A DNA stretch of 64,000 nucleotides from Trissonchulus latispiculum (taxonomy: Eukaryota; Nematoda; Enoplea; Enoplida; Ironidae): assembly GCA_030248195.1 (NCBI GenBank), contig JASAND010027772.1:49026-113025 (forward strand). The letters are read 5' to 3'. Positions 47,466-59,744 of this stretch are shown one piece after another. Made by a program: the position numbers and the translations under genes. Position 1 is the stretch's first letter, and every line of letters starts with the position of its first letter. The notes beneath the pieces are model-generated. The model did no database searches. It was not told the origin of the DNA and was given only the letters and a program-made list of their open reading frames with translations.

Positions 47466-50400
47466 CAAGCATATACTTACTTACTTACTTGTGTACTTAC
47501 TTGTAGCATATACTTATGTACTTGGTCGCCATCATCTTCGCCACGAAGACATCGGTGGCCTCTGGTTAGCGTAAGGGCTGATCTCCTTCCACTGAGCTCT
47601 GTCCGTTGCTAGGGTCTTTACAGTGTCGTTCCAGTCGAAGCGACCGATGGAGTATAAAGCCATAGGACTTCTCAGGTCGTTGTGAACATTTTGCTCCCAG
47701 GTTTGGCGTGGCCGGCCTCGTCTCATCCTCCAACCTGGTGGAATGGCGGCAAAGAATGATCTTTTTGGAAGGCGTCTTTCATCCATTCGAGCAACGTGGG
47801 CAAGCCATTTCAGGCGGTTCGTTCGCAAGCGAGATTCCATTGGGGTTCTGTTCCCAGCACGTTCTCTATGTTCGGCGTTGCTTATGCGATCCTCCCGAGA
47901 TGAGCCCAGAATACGACGGAGACAGCAGTTTTCAAACACGTCCAGTTTGCGGATGTCAGCTTGACGAAGCGGAGTAGTCTCAAGCCAATAAAGCAGTACT
48001 GACATCACCATACTGTCAAAGACCCTCAGCTTGGTGCGCATTGAAATTTCCCGACGGCGCCACAGGTATTTGCCAAGCTGATTGAACACACTTAGGGCCT
48101 TGCCAATTCTGCAGTTAATTTCTGGCGTTGGGGAACCATCTGCCGTAATTTGGCTACCGAGATAGGGAAACGCATCTACTCCTTCAATAACATCATTCCC
48201 AACCATTAGGTCATCAATGAGAGCAACTGAAGATATGCAGGGTATTTTTTAGTGATTTTTTTCCGGGGGGGGGCTTCCCGGTGGGGGGCCCCCACCCCGG
48301 GCCCGGGGGGGGGGGACTTTAGGGGGGGGGGAGAATTTGAGAATTTTTTTGCATGGTGATACGCAAGTTCTCAAAAATGCCAGGATTTAAGCTAAAAATA
48401 GCTATTATTGCGAAAAATCTCCGGCGAAGCCGGAAAATATTGAAAATTAGCCTATTTTTGGCAAAAAATTGGGCCTCCAAAAAATCCCGAGGGGGGAAGC
48501 AAAAATCCCGGGAGGGGGCGATTTCGGGAGGGGGAAGGCATTTTCGGGGGGGGGGAGGTTAATTTCGGGGGGCCCCCGCCCCCCCCTGTAAAAAATACCC
48601 TGGATATGTACTTGCATTTTGCGGAGTTTAATTTCAGCCCAACAGGTTCACTATGCAGTACAACGTTGTTGATCAATCGCTGCATATCGTTTGCATTCGC
48701 AGCCAGCATTGCGATGTCATCAGCATATTCCAAATCGGCAACTAAGTCGTTTTCGCTGATACTTACACCGTCTTCTGGCTGGACACACTTCGACATGACT
48801 ATCTACTGCGAGAAGGAACAAGAGTGGAGAAAGCACATCTCCCTTTCTTACACCGGTTGTTACAGCAAACGGCTCGCTGGAACGCCGCTGGCAGCTAGAA
48901 GCTTCCACAGTGTGTCTCTATCAACACTATCAAAGGCGGCGGAGAAGTCAAGAAAAGCAGCAATAGTGGGCTGGTCCTATTGGTGGCGACGTTCAAGGAT
49001 CTGGCGGAGGGCAAAAATGTGATCAATCGTTCCACGACCTTTACGGAAGCCTGCCTGATTTTCCCTGGCAGTAGAGTCCAGTTCAGAGGCCAGTCTCTCC
49101 AAAATGACAATTGATAAGATCTTGCCGGCAACTGGAAGTAGCGAGATTCCCCGATAACTTTTGCACAGGCGCTTATCTTATACACAGGAATCAGAATAGC
49201 TTCCTGCCATTTTTTTCGGTGTCTTCTCGTTGCGCCACAATGACTCAAACAGATCAGTTATTTTCGGAGCTATGATATGGGCAGCAGATTTGTAGATCTC
49301 GGCCGGGAGTCCATCCGGTGCGGCTGCTTTCCCCCGTTTCAAGGCGCTGATAGCCTTAAAGATTTCCTCCTGGGTCGGTGGGTGGGTGGCAATTTCGTCG
49401 TTCGGCTGGATATTGTTTGCTAGCACCTCCAGCTCAGCATCCGGTCTTCCGGGAGCGGGTCGATTTAGCAGCTGTGAGTAATGTTGTGCCCACTGTCGCA
49501 GTCTGTCCGGCTTCGAGCGGATAGCTCGGCCATTGTCATCCAATATGGACTCACTGACCGTAGCTCTGCGGACAGTAGCATCTCTCAATAAAGAAAATAG
49601 CTTTCTGGAGTTGCCGCATGCGGCAGCTCGCTCCATATTTCCCGCTGCCGTTCTCCACATATTTTCTAGGTCAGTTTTCAGGCTTGCACGTAGTCTTTTA
49701 GTTAATTCCTTCCTTTTCCTTGGATTAGGGGCATTCCGCTTCTGATCTGACAGGGACATAGTTGATTCACTCAAAGGAATTGCCCGTGGTTTGGGAGGTC
49801 AGTAGCTTAGGACTTCTTCGGCAGTCTCCTGCAGAGCTGTTTCCATACAGCTCCAGCCATTGTTTGGATCTTCCATGCTGCCTAGCAATAAGAAAAAGTA
49901 TTTGGACATACCCGTTTATCTGTTACCTATTTCCGGAGCTAGATGAATTATTTTAATAGGGCATCTTGTAATACAGCATTGAAACAAATAAAAATGCTAA
50001 TAATGATTGTTGCCAATAATGCAATTATTAGGCAATACATAGATATCGTAACATAAACTATATGAGTAGTGCATGCGACCTCTACCGAAGCTGAATCGGT
50101 TGGTCAATTTGATAGCAAAGTTATTGCGTACAACGCTATTGGCAAGTAGTTCAACGTTAAGTTTCTTCTGGCACGAATAGCGTTGTTGCGAGGCTCTCAA
50201 CCGCAGTTTAATTCGACTTAGCACCAGTTCATGATCGCTGGGCAAGCTGGTCCCGCGTCGGACTCGCACATCCTGAACTGAAGAAGCCCATCTTTGACGG
50301 ACTAGTATAAAGTCAATCAGCTTGCTTGAGTTCCCAGCATTACTGTACCAGGTGAAACGGTGACTGGGCTTGTGCTGAAAGTAGGTGTTCATTACTTTCA

Positions 50401-51082
50401 GTTGGTAGTTAGCAGCAAAGCTAACTAGGCGCAGACCATTGTCATTCATACTTCCACTGCCAAAGCGCCCGATGGTATGTTCCCACCCAGATCTATCCAT
50501 GCCAACTTCCGCATTGAAATCGCCGCAAATGATCAGCATGTCGGATCTGGGGCAGTTCTGAACCGTGTTACTGAGCTGGTGGTAGAAGGAATTCTTGGAC
50601 AGAGGGTCCGACACCTCAGTCGGAGAGTAGCAGGCTACCACAGACACGTTTTGGAATTGGCCTCGGAAACGCGCAACCATTATCCTTTCACTGATGGATT
50701 CAATATTTATAGTTGCCTTTGCTACTTTTTCTGAGATAGCTATAGCAACGCCCTCCGTCTTGTTTGTGGCATGCCCACTGTGGTGTATTGTGTAGGTTTC
50801 GTTGTCGGCTCTGATACGCACTGACCCGATGTTGGGGATTCTCGCTTCGGTGATGCAGGCGATATCTATTCGCAGATTCTCTAAATAGAGCGCAAGTAGA
50901 TGTTGACGGTCAGGTGACGATATGCTGTTCACATTCCAGGTGGCTAGTCTCGTTTCAACATTTGTGGTTATTATCTGAGGATAGTCTTCAGACAGCAAAT
51001 TAAGGAGACGATTAGTTATAGATTGGTCATCTTCTGTGAACAAGCCTTCGAAGTTGGTTGTAAAAAGATTGAAAATATCCAT
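47466..51082 (-). mobile_element. Defective LINE (RTE/CR1-like non-LTR retrotransposon)
   Basis: Read on the - strand: an APE-type endonuclease (49997-51082) with RLATWNVNSI at the start, GDFNAE and SDHELV active-site blocks. Next comes the reverse transcriptase N-terminus (49178-49774). Then frameshifted core pieces follow at 48895-49248 and 48720-48908 (GVRKGDVLSPLLF), then the YADDIAML catalytic motif (48603-48796). The C-terminal end (47532-48206) has GRPRQTWEQNVHNDL. Frameshifts and the TIR element at 48238-48602 break it, so it cannot move on its own. The 3' tail is a CTTACTTACTTA-like repeat at about 47470-47500 (+ strand). Upstream sequence to about 51640 may be its 5' untranslated part. 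Confidence 0.9.
48238..48602. mobile_element. TIR element inserted in the LINE
   Basis: The inverted ends CAGGGTATTTTTTA and TAAAAAATACCCTG are flanked by the 6-bp duplication GATATG (48232-48237 and 48603-48608). Removing the element and one duplication copy rejoins the LINE reading frame, which shows a clean insertion into a coding LINE. The interior holds long G and C runs and the TCCGGCGAAGCCGGAAAA palindrome. Confidence 0.88.
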
Positions 51083-51640
51083 ATAGCATAAAAAGCCTCA
51101 GGAAAAAAGAAGGGACCGCCAAGTGGAGCCCTGGAACATCTTGGCTACCCAAGTTTTACATACCCCGCTAGGGACTGAACTTTTCTCGTCAGTCATTCAT
51201 CCTTTCGGCACAGGGTCGACCAAGGATTGAGGATCACCATCATATAGCTAACCAAAGGATACTCGGCTAGGATACAACCGCACGTCGCCACTGCGCAGCC
51301 GGACTTTTGTTCGTGGTTTGTCACCCACTAGTCTCACGACCGGTTATAGCGCCGGTTACCCGCTGGATACCCACCATCAAAGAGACAGCTCAGCATTTTG
51401 TGAGAGGTACGGTTCGAGACTTACCGCACCCCACCGGCTCCTTTGATAGTGAGGGGGTTGCGCCCGTCTACTTTTCCAGATAGCTAAAGCAAAAACAGAA
51501 GCTATCCACCCACGTTGTTCCACCACATGGAGGCATCGATCGGACGACTTGACCGCTGGAGCGCTCAACTTATCCGAAATTCCGTTGTCCCAGCACACGC
51601 AGAAGTGAATGGAGTTCACTGTACGAATATCAGAGTCCCT
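51083..51640 (-). other. Possible 5' region of the LINE
   Basis: GC-richer than its surroundings and directly upstream of the LINE endonuclease frame. It has no recognisable domain. It is probably the LINE untranslated leader. Confidence 0.4.
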
Positions 51641-51933
51641 CGAGCAAGTTTGTACAACACTTAGCAGTTTAAGTATTGCCTCCAGACAGCCTCAACGCAA
51701 CGCAATATAATTTGGTTAACTCCTGCTCGTTTTTTGCCATTTTGAAAATGACACCTATATACTTTTTGGTCCAACCATCCGAAAATTTGACAAAAGTTTG
51801 GACCGATGTAACTTTTGACTGGGTTGGGCTAGAAAAGTTTTGCAAATATCTGCAATGATGGCAACTCTTCCTCTTTGCAAAAAATTAGACTGATCAGATG
51901 CACCGTTAGCCTGGCACATTGCCAAACGTGGCG

Positions 51934-52475
51934 GGGAAAAACCCACTGACTTTGGGTGGGAAAAACCCCACCCAAATTTTTTTGAAATATTTTTTAACAA
52001 CTCAACAGGGAAACAATTCGTGGCTATAGTACAGTATTATCGAGGACGCTGCGTCACCCCATGCTGCCAAATTTGTGCAATTTTGAATACCTTGAGTAGC
52101 TAGAGGCAAAACCCTAGAAGTGCAATTTCGCTACTGGAGGACCCAGCAAAGGTCTAATTGGTACTTTTAATAGCCAATTGTACGTAAAAAAAACCATTCT
52201 CTACACGTTAGAGTAACATCAAATTACATCGTTTTTAGCATTTTTTCCAAAATTGCCCTATGTTTATGTGTTAAACTTTATGAAACCTGTCCGTTTGATG
52301 CTGCATTTTCAATGGCGCATGGAATCTCAAAAAAGGTACCTAGGTCGGGTTGTTTGAATCGTGTTAACTAAAAAAGAGTTGAATTTTACATCGTAAGTGT
52401 CAGAATAGCGCTACGACAATTTTTGAGACCTGTGAGGGGTGGGTTTTCCCCCATTTGAGTTTTCCCCCGCTACTT
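51934..52475. repeat. Putative TIR element with GGGGAAAAACCC ends
   Basis: The left part has GGCGGGGAAAAACCCA and GGGTGGGAAAAACCCC. The right part has the complementary GGGTTTTCCCCC and GTTTTCCCCCGC near 52440-52470. This suggests inverted ends of one element, but exact termini and a duplication could not be set. Confidence 0.4.
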
Positions 52476-52632
52476 TTTGCATTATGCCGGACACCGGCCT
52501 AGTTCTCGTCTAGCCCTTCCCTTATAATAAAAAAGTTCCAGCCAAAATCCGAAAATGTGGGTCTTTCCCTCCGCCACGATGACTATATACCTATATATAA
52601 TTATGAGGATGGGGGGGACAAAAACTCTGCCT

Positions 52633-53180
52633 TGGTCCCCCTTATAGTTTTTGTATTTTAAAATATTTTTGTCTTCGATTTGGATGAGAAAGTGTCCCTT
52701 GGATAAATCGAGGTCGGTGATTTCAAAAATCAAATCGGGAGATCGACCGATCAAAATCTATCAAAAAATTTTTTGTCTCCGATTTTCGCTAGAAGTCGCC
52801 TATAGGGTAATTCGGGGATGCTGATTCCGAATCTGCGGTCGAAATTTCATGAAAATTGATCCTGCTCCCGCAAAAATTCGATTTTCATAGATTTTTCAAA
52901 AATCGTCTATATATAAGTCGAATTTTGCAGCTCTAATCGAAATTTAAACTGCAGATTCGGAATCAGCACCCCCCGAATTATCCTATAGGCGACTTTTCGC
53001 GAAAAACGGAGAAAAAATTTTTTAATCGATTTTGATCGATCGATTCTACTGATAGATCAATTGATCGGACCGAACTCTCGATTCGATTTATGAAATCAGC
53101 GACCTCGATTTACACTGGGGGCACCTTCTCATCCAAATCGGAGACAAAAAATTTTTTCGAACCATAAGGGGGGACCAGAC
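52633..53180. repeat. Foldback element 6
   Basis: Arms of about 240 bases (52633-52870 and 52930-53180) are inverted copies. For example, CTGATTCCGAATCTGC near 52820 matches GCAGATTCGGAATCAG near 52955. The spacer is about 60 bases. The arms contain GATCGATC-like words and no coding capacity. Confidence 0.75.
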
Positions 53181-53249
53181 CAGGTCAAATTAACACAAAA
53201 GAGCAAAGCTTAATGTAGATAGTAACCACTGACCTGTCAAAATTTTTGT

Positions 53250-53560
53250 GCCCTCTTCTTCTTCCTGTTCCTGGACCAGCTTGGGAGGACCTAATGTGGT
53301 TAGGACGGATCAGATCCGCCCCACATCCCGGAGGAAAGCCAGAACCCGGGGGGACCCTTGGATAGGATGTCCAGGCGCGGCCTTGTCCCCAGGTGCCGCC
53401 GTCGGGCACAGGTATGGTTTGGACAGTGCAGGAGGTGGGCTAGGTCCTCCTCCTAACTATCACATTCTGGGCAGGTTGGAGAATTGGATAGTCCCATTCG
53501 GAACCGTTGTTTGGCTATGAACAGGGAGTGGCCTTTTCAACGGAGTTGTGACCGAACGCA
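53250..53560 (-). pseudogene. Remnant of a LINE C-terminal zinc-knuckle region
   Basis: On the - strand, frames broken by stops read TCPECDS, then EEDLAHLLHCPNHTCA. This fits the Cys-His-Cys end of many non-LTR retrotransposon proteins (CPxC, E/D-D, HLL-x-CP). No reverse transcriptase portion is attached. The frame is broken and the call rests on one motif. Confidence 0.45.
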
Positions 53561-53659
53561 ACGCTCCTTCCGGATCAAATTTTCTTCGCGTGAAGGATCG
53601 ACTGGCAGGTGGGCGCGTGGGCGTCGTAGATATCGTCGGTGTCATAGGTGTACCTTGAG

Positions 53660-54600
53660 AAAACGTTGGGGGAGGGGGTAGCCGAAATTAGGATGGGTGG
53701 GGTCAGCCGTTTTGAGGTGGGGTGGGGTCCGGAGAAATCGAATTTGGGGGGGGGGGGTAAAAATTTGGTAAAAATTTGGGGGGGGTAGTTAGGGACAAGG
53801 TTCAGGGATACTTCTTCTTCTTCCTTTTCCTAAACTCTGTCTTCACTACCTAACTATTACACTGTCTCCAACTCTCTACTAACCAGGTACCTATATGCTT
53901 TCTCGTGCGCCTATATGCTTGTGCTGTGCGACTCTTTATCCGTCCTTACAAACGGATTATCAAACTACAAATCAGCAAACTACAAACAAACAATTATTAG
54001 CTCAAATAAACCTGGGGTCGGTCTATGGGTGAGTCCCCGAATCGTTGGACACTGCTTTCCCGAAGGTCGGCTCCAACACCTAGACAGGGTTACTGTACGG
54101 AACTGGCTTTTTGAGGAGATACAGAAAATGGGGAGTTTCCTGGTTCTGCCTTACTTATTCCTGATTAATGAAAATTATACAACTACACAGTTCAACGAAT
54201 CTACGGCTTCTTCCTCTTCGCAGGCGGGGATTCGGCTCTTAGGCCAGAGACACGGGAGAAACGCCTCCCGACTTAAGATTGATGACAAAAATGGTTGAGT
54301 TCATGATGAGATCGAATTCGAAATAAAGAAATAGTGTTTTAGTCCTTTTTCCAAGTGATTAGATTTAGGCCTTTCGGTTTCTGGTTTAACCTCCCACTTT
54401 GATCAGGCGGTGCTACGCTCGCTGTCTCTGTCTTAATCCGCTACTCGGCAATACAAGCCGTCTATGTACCTTCCAAAATGACTGATCCTGATTATCTGAA
54501 TGACTGACTGATACTACTGATCCGGACTTCTGCGGTCCACTACTGAGCAACTACTTCTGATTGGACACAAGACTAATGATCCACGGGCAGTTCAGATTCG
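53660..54600. other. G-run tract and unassigned sequence
   Basis: 53660-53800 has several G runs like those in the hAT-like elements, then unassigned text. The frame at 53915-54298 has no recognisable domain. Confidence 0.3.
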
Positions 54601-55187
54601 GATAGAGCAGCATAGCTTCGTCTCCGCACCTGAATCAAATGGGTTAAAACCCATTAGTACAAGGTTATGGTGCGGGAATCGAACCCAGCAACCATTACTC
54701 GTTCCTTTGCTTTCCAGGCCCAAAATGTGCATTTTGGGCCCCATTTGAACTTGCAACTTGAAGAATTGACTTAAAACCATTGGTTATTGCCTGTTTGACA
54801 ATATTAACCGTTTCCGGTAACTTCTTGTCACCAATTGGGCCTTCCTGGCCTCTGCTAACTTGTATTATCAGAATTTAGTTAAACTTGCAGCATTTTCTAG
54901 CTTGAACGAAGTGATTCGCAAGGTTTCCACCCTGGGCCCGGCTGGGCCTGACTGAACTGGCAATTAGACGAAATGTTCTTGAGAAATGTACAAAACCTGT
55001 GCTGTTTGCTACCTATATTCGGGCTTTCTTTGCTTCTGTCCTCTCCTTGCACAGACCGGCCTTCTAGGGCCATTTTGATATGAAATGTATTGAGTCTGAC
55101 CAAATTTCGCACGATCTTTAGAGCAAACCATAGTACTGACGAATATTAGTATTTTCGTCCTGTGTTTGGCCTGATTTTTGTTGGTTT

Positions 55188-55217
55188 GTCACGGGAAATG
55201 GGTTCATTTCCCGTGAC
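55188..55217. other. Perfect 13-bp hairpin
   Basis: GTCACGGGAAATG pairs perfectly with CATTTCCCGTGAC around a GGTT loop. It is one of the strongest stems in the hairpin-dense segment. Confidence 0.8.
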
Positions 55218-56016
55218 CCAAAGATTAGATCAAATACGTGTTCGAAACTGGACGTTTTATGGTGCATTTCTGATATTGGAAGATGGTCACTTGCTAAATA
55301 CTTATAATAATTACCTTAACTGATGCCTACCTACCTACTTATGCTAACTAACTAAAGCCTACGTAATATTAACGTTAACTTAAAATTACCTGGTGTTTTA
55401 ACGTAAAATCCTTGTTAATTATTTATTGGCAGGTTTGGGACTGAAATAGTGAACTTAAAATAAAACCTAACTGGCTGACTGTGAGTGAGTTTTTTGCATG
55501 TGATTAGTTTTAGTCAGTTTAAGCAAAAAGGCAAAAACTCACTCACTCACTGTCTTAGCAGCCATTCTACGCAGTCCCTACTTACCGACCTACCGAACTA
55601 CGTCTACTTCTAAATCTACCTACCCCTTATCCGAGTGCCCTAACAGGGACGTGACGAACCGCTATTCGATCCGGTGCTGGCAAACCCCAGCAGCCAGCCG
55701 AGCGGAAGTCGCGCAAACTACCACCCTTTCACACGAGCACATAATTGCATTCGTGCAAAACTGACATATAAGTTAACGAAATTTCGATGAAAACGGATTT
55801 AAGTAAAAATTATATATTCTTATAGAGCTTGAAAAGTTGAACATTTTTTGTGCTTACAGCACCAAAAAATGTTAAGTAAATAGTGAGAAAAACCTAATTA
55901 AAGTTTGTTCCTACATATGCATAATTAGCACATCTAATGTATTAATTACAATGCACACGCGCTGGGTTGCTAAGTTGCTTCCTTATATAGGCTGGCTTAA
56001 ACTTGTTCTAACTATA

Positions 56017-56089
56017 ACCCGTGTAGCTCAAATGGATGAGCACTGGATCTATTAATCCAGAGAACCTGAGTTCGAATCTCAACACGGGT
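56017..56089 (+). tRNA. tRNA-like gene with an 8-base anticodon loop
   Basis: A 73-base cloverleaf. Acceptor ACCCGTG/CACGGGT pairs perfectly over 7 bp, D stem GCTC/GAGC, anticodon stem CTGGA/TCCAG, T loop TTCGAAT. Box A (TAGCTCAAATGG) and box B (GTTCGAATC) are good, and T-rich text (CTTTTCTTTT) follows as a polymerase III terminator. The anticodon loop is TCTATTAA, 8 bases instead of 7. If the first T is extra, the anticodon would be ATT (Asn), which is unusual in eukaryotes. It may be a pseudogene. The outermost T-stem pair is mismatched. Confidence 0.6.
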
Positions 56090-58044
56090 CTACTTCTTTT
56101 CTTTTAGTTTGCCTCACCTCTTGGCCTTTTACATGGAGGTTAAGTGATTACGGTAACGACCGTGAACCCATGCTAATTTTAAGCCAAAACCATTAATACC
56201 CCTATCTTAGGCCTAACTATTTCCCAGTCCTTAAGAATTCCAGCTAATTAATACCGCAAAACTGCAGACATTTTCCTACCTAGTACTAAATAAACCAGTA
56301 GTCCGCTAATCGGATGTCTAGCGCGTTTTACTAACCTATAATTAATTTCGTAATGATTTTAACTGTTCTGTTATGGTCCTGATTCGGCTATTTCTGGATT
56401 CCGTGAATGCGGCTCATCCGTCCCCTAATCGCAGGACAACCTACACGGATGACCGGAAATCCAGCAGGTTTGGCAGACCTAATTCGGGGTCCCCGTGACC
56501 CTAGGCTGCAAAACCTGCCTAAATCACCAAAACTACCTTTATTTCTTATACACATTTCTACGACTTCCCCTCCTAAAATTAGTACTTTCGGAACAATTGC
56601 ACATCCAACCAACAAACATTACTGATTATAATTTATCCTGTATTTGGGTCCAAATTGCTACTCAATTTGGCCCATTTTCCTGCCTACTATCTGACTATTT
56701 TACTCATTCACTCTGGCAGTCCCAATACCCTTATCAGACAAAGGGGGTTTACATGGTATGCCCTCATTCACCCTCGCACTCACACAATTTTGATTACTAA
56801 CTCACACTTTACAAAAGAAGGCTAGCCCTGGAACCTCACACTCCATGAGGGGTTTACCCAGGAAGCCACTTACGTAAATTTGGGGGGTCTCATTCACACT
56901 ACAAACCACTACAATATTGACACATATGATTATACAGACATAATACATCCTAACTACTCCTTAGCAAAGCCTACCTACTTGTAGTATGCATATTTTTGCC
57001 CTAATTCTGGGTTAACTTTGATTTGTACCTTCCAGTATTTTGCTTTGAACTTTGAAACTTTGCAAGTTTTGATGAGATTGAATCTTTTGTTGAATTTTTG
57101 GAACTTTGGTTATTTTGGAAAGCCGAACGAGTAATAATTGCTCAGGCAATTATTACTACAACAAAACTACACAGACACGTTTTCGCTGAGGACAGCTTCA
57201 AATCTATTAAATTAATAACGGGGAAGCCGGCCATTCCCTTCGAAACAACTGATAATTAATGATTAAGAAACGATTCTGAGTTTTAGTGCCTAACATTTTG
57301 ACGCCGACCTACACAAGGTTACAATTCACAATAACAATGCACAATTACAGACAATATGGTTGGCTTCGGTAGCGCCTACTTTTGCGAATATGGCCGGCAA
57401 TTCCTAATTGCCGGCTGTGGGGAAAACCGTCCCTAAATTAACTCAGTTCCGAACATGAGGTCATGACCAAGGGACCTCCTATCTCAACTTAGGGGTGGGT
57501 CCCCACTCAAAATCCCGATTCATTACTGCAACCCCAAAAACATCAATACACATGAAATATTTGGGCGTAAGCCCCTACAAAAGTTAAGGCCATTCAGGCC
57601 GTGGCTTGGTTGACAATCATGATTTTTAAACAAGGCCCGAAGGCCACCCAAAAATGAAGTTTTAGGCCAAAAGGGCCTCTTAAAAATCCCTAATTTTGCG
57701 TTCCTAAAGTGCAGATCCTGGCCGAGCATAGTGCGCTCATTTGGCCCTCAGTGTGTGGTGTTCGTCGTGTTGGCTTAGATCTTCTCCTCTGACCTGTGTG
57801 GGTCAGAGGAGGGCCCTAACTCGTGTGCTAACCGGGGTGAGCACGTCTTTTATTCCCGCTGGCACTCCCTTTTATTAAACGCTGGCACAACGGGAAGACG
57901 TGCTAAATTGGGGGGAAACACCCGACCGCTCTCGGCCGAGTCTCAGACGAACACTGAAAGAAGTCTGAAAATTTCCAGTGAGCTGACAGGAGTCTGACAG
58001 CTCACTGGTGTTTACTTTTATTCGGGCTCTCTTTGATTTTTATT

Positions 58045-58072
58045 GGAGCTTCCAGAACTTTCTGGAAGCTCC
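58045..58072. other. Perfect 13-bp hairpin with 2-base loop
   Basis: GGAGCTTCCAGAA pairs perfectly with TTCTGGAAGCTCC around CT. Part of the hairpin-dense segment. Confidence 0.8.
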
Positions 58073-58950
58073 CTATGTTAAAGCGTGTGCCCAACTCGGG
58101 CTGGCCACGCGGCTGGTCCGTTGGAGGGGAGATTAACGAGAAAATGGAGTTATTACCCTCCAACTGACCCTAATTTTGATTTATTTCCCAAGCTGAATTT
58201 TGGGAAACTTTGCAGACTTTTTGGTTAAAACGTAAAGGTAACCAAAGGGGAAATTGCTGGCTTTAAAAATGAAATTAAAAGAGTTAAAAAACAAAATTGT
58301 ACAAAACAAAGGCCACTCGGGGCCGAATATGGAAAGATAAATATAAATTGCCAACTTGGCCGTATTATTTAGTAGAATTTATGTTTGTTATTTTTTGGCA
58401 TTCCCTTGTCTCCAAGCCCCTTTCTTTCTTTTTGGACTTGACCTTTCGGCCGTAGACAAGGGAAGCCGCTCGTCTATCCCAGCAACAATTGTCCTTCCTC
58501 GCCAAGACTCTAAGTCTCGCTGGAAAAGAAACGGAAGGGCAATTGTTGCGTAAAAAATATGCATACCAATAACTACGTAATTTTCCAGAGAATAAAAGTT
58601 AAATATTATTAATCTACGTACCTAGTTACCTAAGACTAACTGTTCTTACTTCTTTTAAATTATTGGGGAGGGAGTTAAGCCCCCTCCGAACGTAATTTCA
58701 CACCTTATGTGTGTGTTAAGTTCCTCTCTGCGAGGCAAGTCTCTGCTGGGAGAGAGCCAGCAGAGGCTCAGGGGTGAATGGAAACATGAATGGGCGTAAC
58801 CTCACACACAGTTACGCATTGTTATAAGGTCACCTAAGGCCAATATTGCAAAATTAAAATGTAACTTAATCAAAACGTCTTTCACTTATAAGTTTCGCAA
58901 TATTGGGAGTTAGGTGGCCGGGTTTGGAGTTTTAGAATCAGCAGAGAATT

Positions 58951-59744
58951 GCCCTTCAGATGAGCCTAACTTATGTTTTGACCAAAAAATTGCACAAACC
59001 GACTAATTATTACCTAAATAATGCAGATTATACCTAATTAGTACCTATGAACACTAATTAACACCATTCCGTGCCCCTAATGGGCGAATTATGGCCTTAT
59101 TTTGACCCATCTTCCAATATTCGCATTTATTAACTGCGTAAAACGTTTTGAACTCGAAGTTTCTGGCTAAATGGTTGGTTATTCAACAACTTCTTTCTTC
59201 GAACTTATTTTCCTTGATGCTTTTCAGATATTTTTACCAGTTTCTAAGTGATTTCCTGATTGTGTGAGGCCTTATTCGTGGCCTGGGAAGAGTAACGACT
59301 CCTCCATTATACGGAAAACCGTATTAGGGCCTATTGCTGACCCGGGAAGGGTATCGACCCCTCCATTACTGACTAATGACCTACCTAAGCTTCCTTAGAC
59401 CATGTTCCACTGAGATTCCACTGAGATTCTATTCCATTTTCGTGTCATTTGCGTGAGCGTAATACTATTTCCAGTCTTATTCTTCCTATTTACACTAGAA
59501 CCTATGTCCCTAATAATGAGTTTCTGGGGGGTTTCACACTGACTGGCAACTCTGGTAATTATATAGCAGTCACTTTATACAATGCTTGGACGTTCCACAG
59601 TTCACATTAAGATTTCACAAGCACGCCACTCATAACCAGTGCATTAGAAACTTAGATCAATTCCATCAAGAATCACAATCTACTACAAGTTGAGCTTTTC
59701 TTGGTCATTTTTGGGCTTTTATTTTGCTTTTTCCATTACAAATG
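58951..59744. other. Unassigned sequence
   Basis: No gene recognised. Two similar blocks near 59281 and 59340 (GGGAAGAGTAACGACTCCTCC and GGGAAGGGTATCGACCCCTC, each 20 bases or so) suggest a local duplication. Confidence 0.35.

Larger units (their letters stand above)
54600..58950. other. Hairpin-dense non-coding segment
   Basis: No coding region. At least thirteen short inverted repeats with tight loops are spread along it: 54638-54655, 54717-54740, 55188-55217, 55481-55546, 57131-57156, 57393-57415, 57784-57811, 57840-57904, 57975-58008, 58045-58072, 58482-58549, 58742-58766 and 58828-58919. Several are perfect stems of 9-13 bases with loops of 2-7. A tRNA-like gene sits at 56017-56089. The stretch has fewer poly-A/T blocks than the sequence on either side. 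Its origin is unknown. Confidence 0.6.

Noticed and set aside
54668..54686. TGGTGCGGGAATCGAACCC as an LTR primer-binding site
   Set aside because: It begins TGG and contains the complement of a T-arm, but too few bases separate the T-loop complement from TGG for a real tRNA 3' end. No LTR pair surrounds it.
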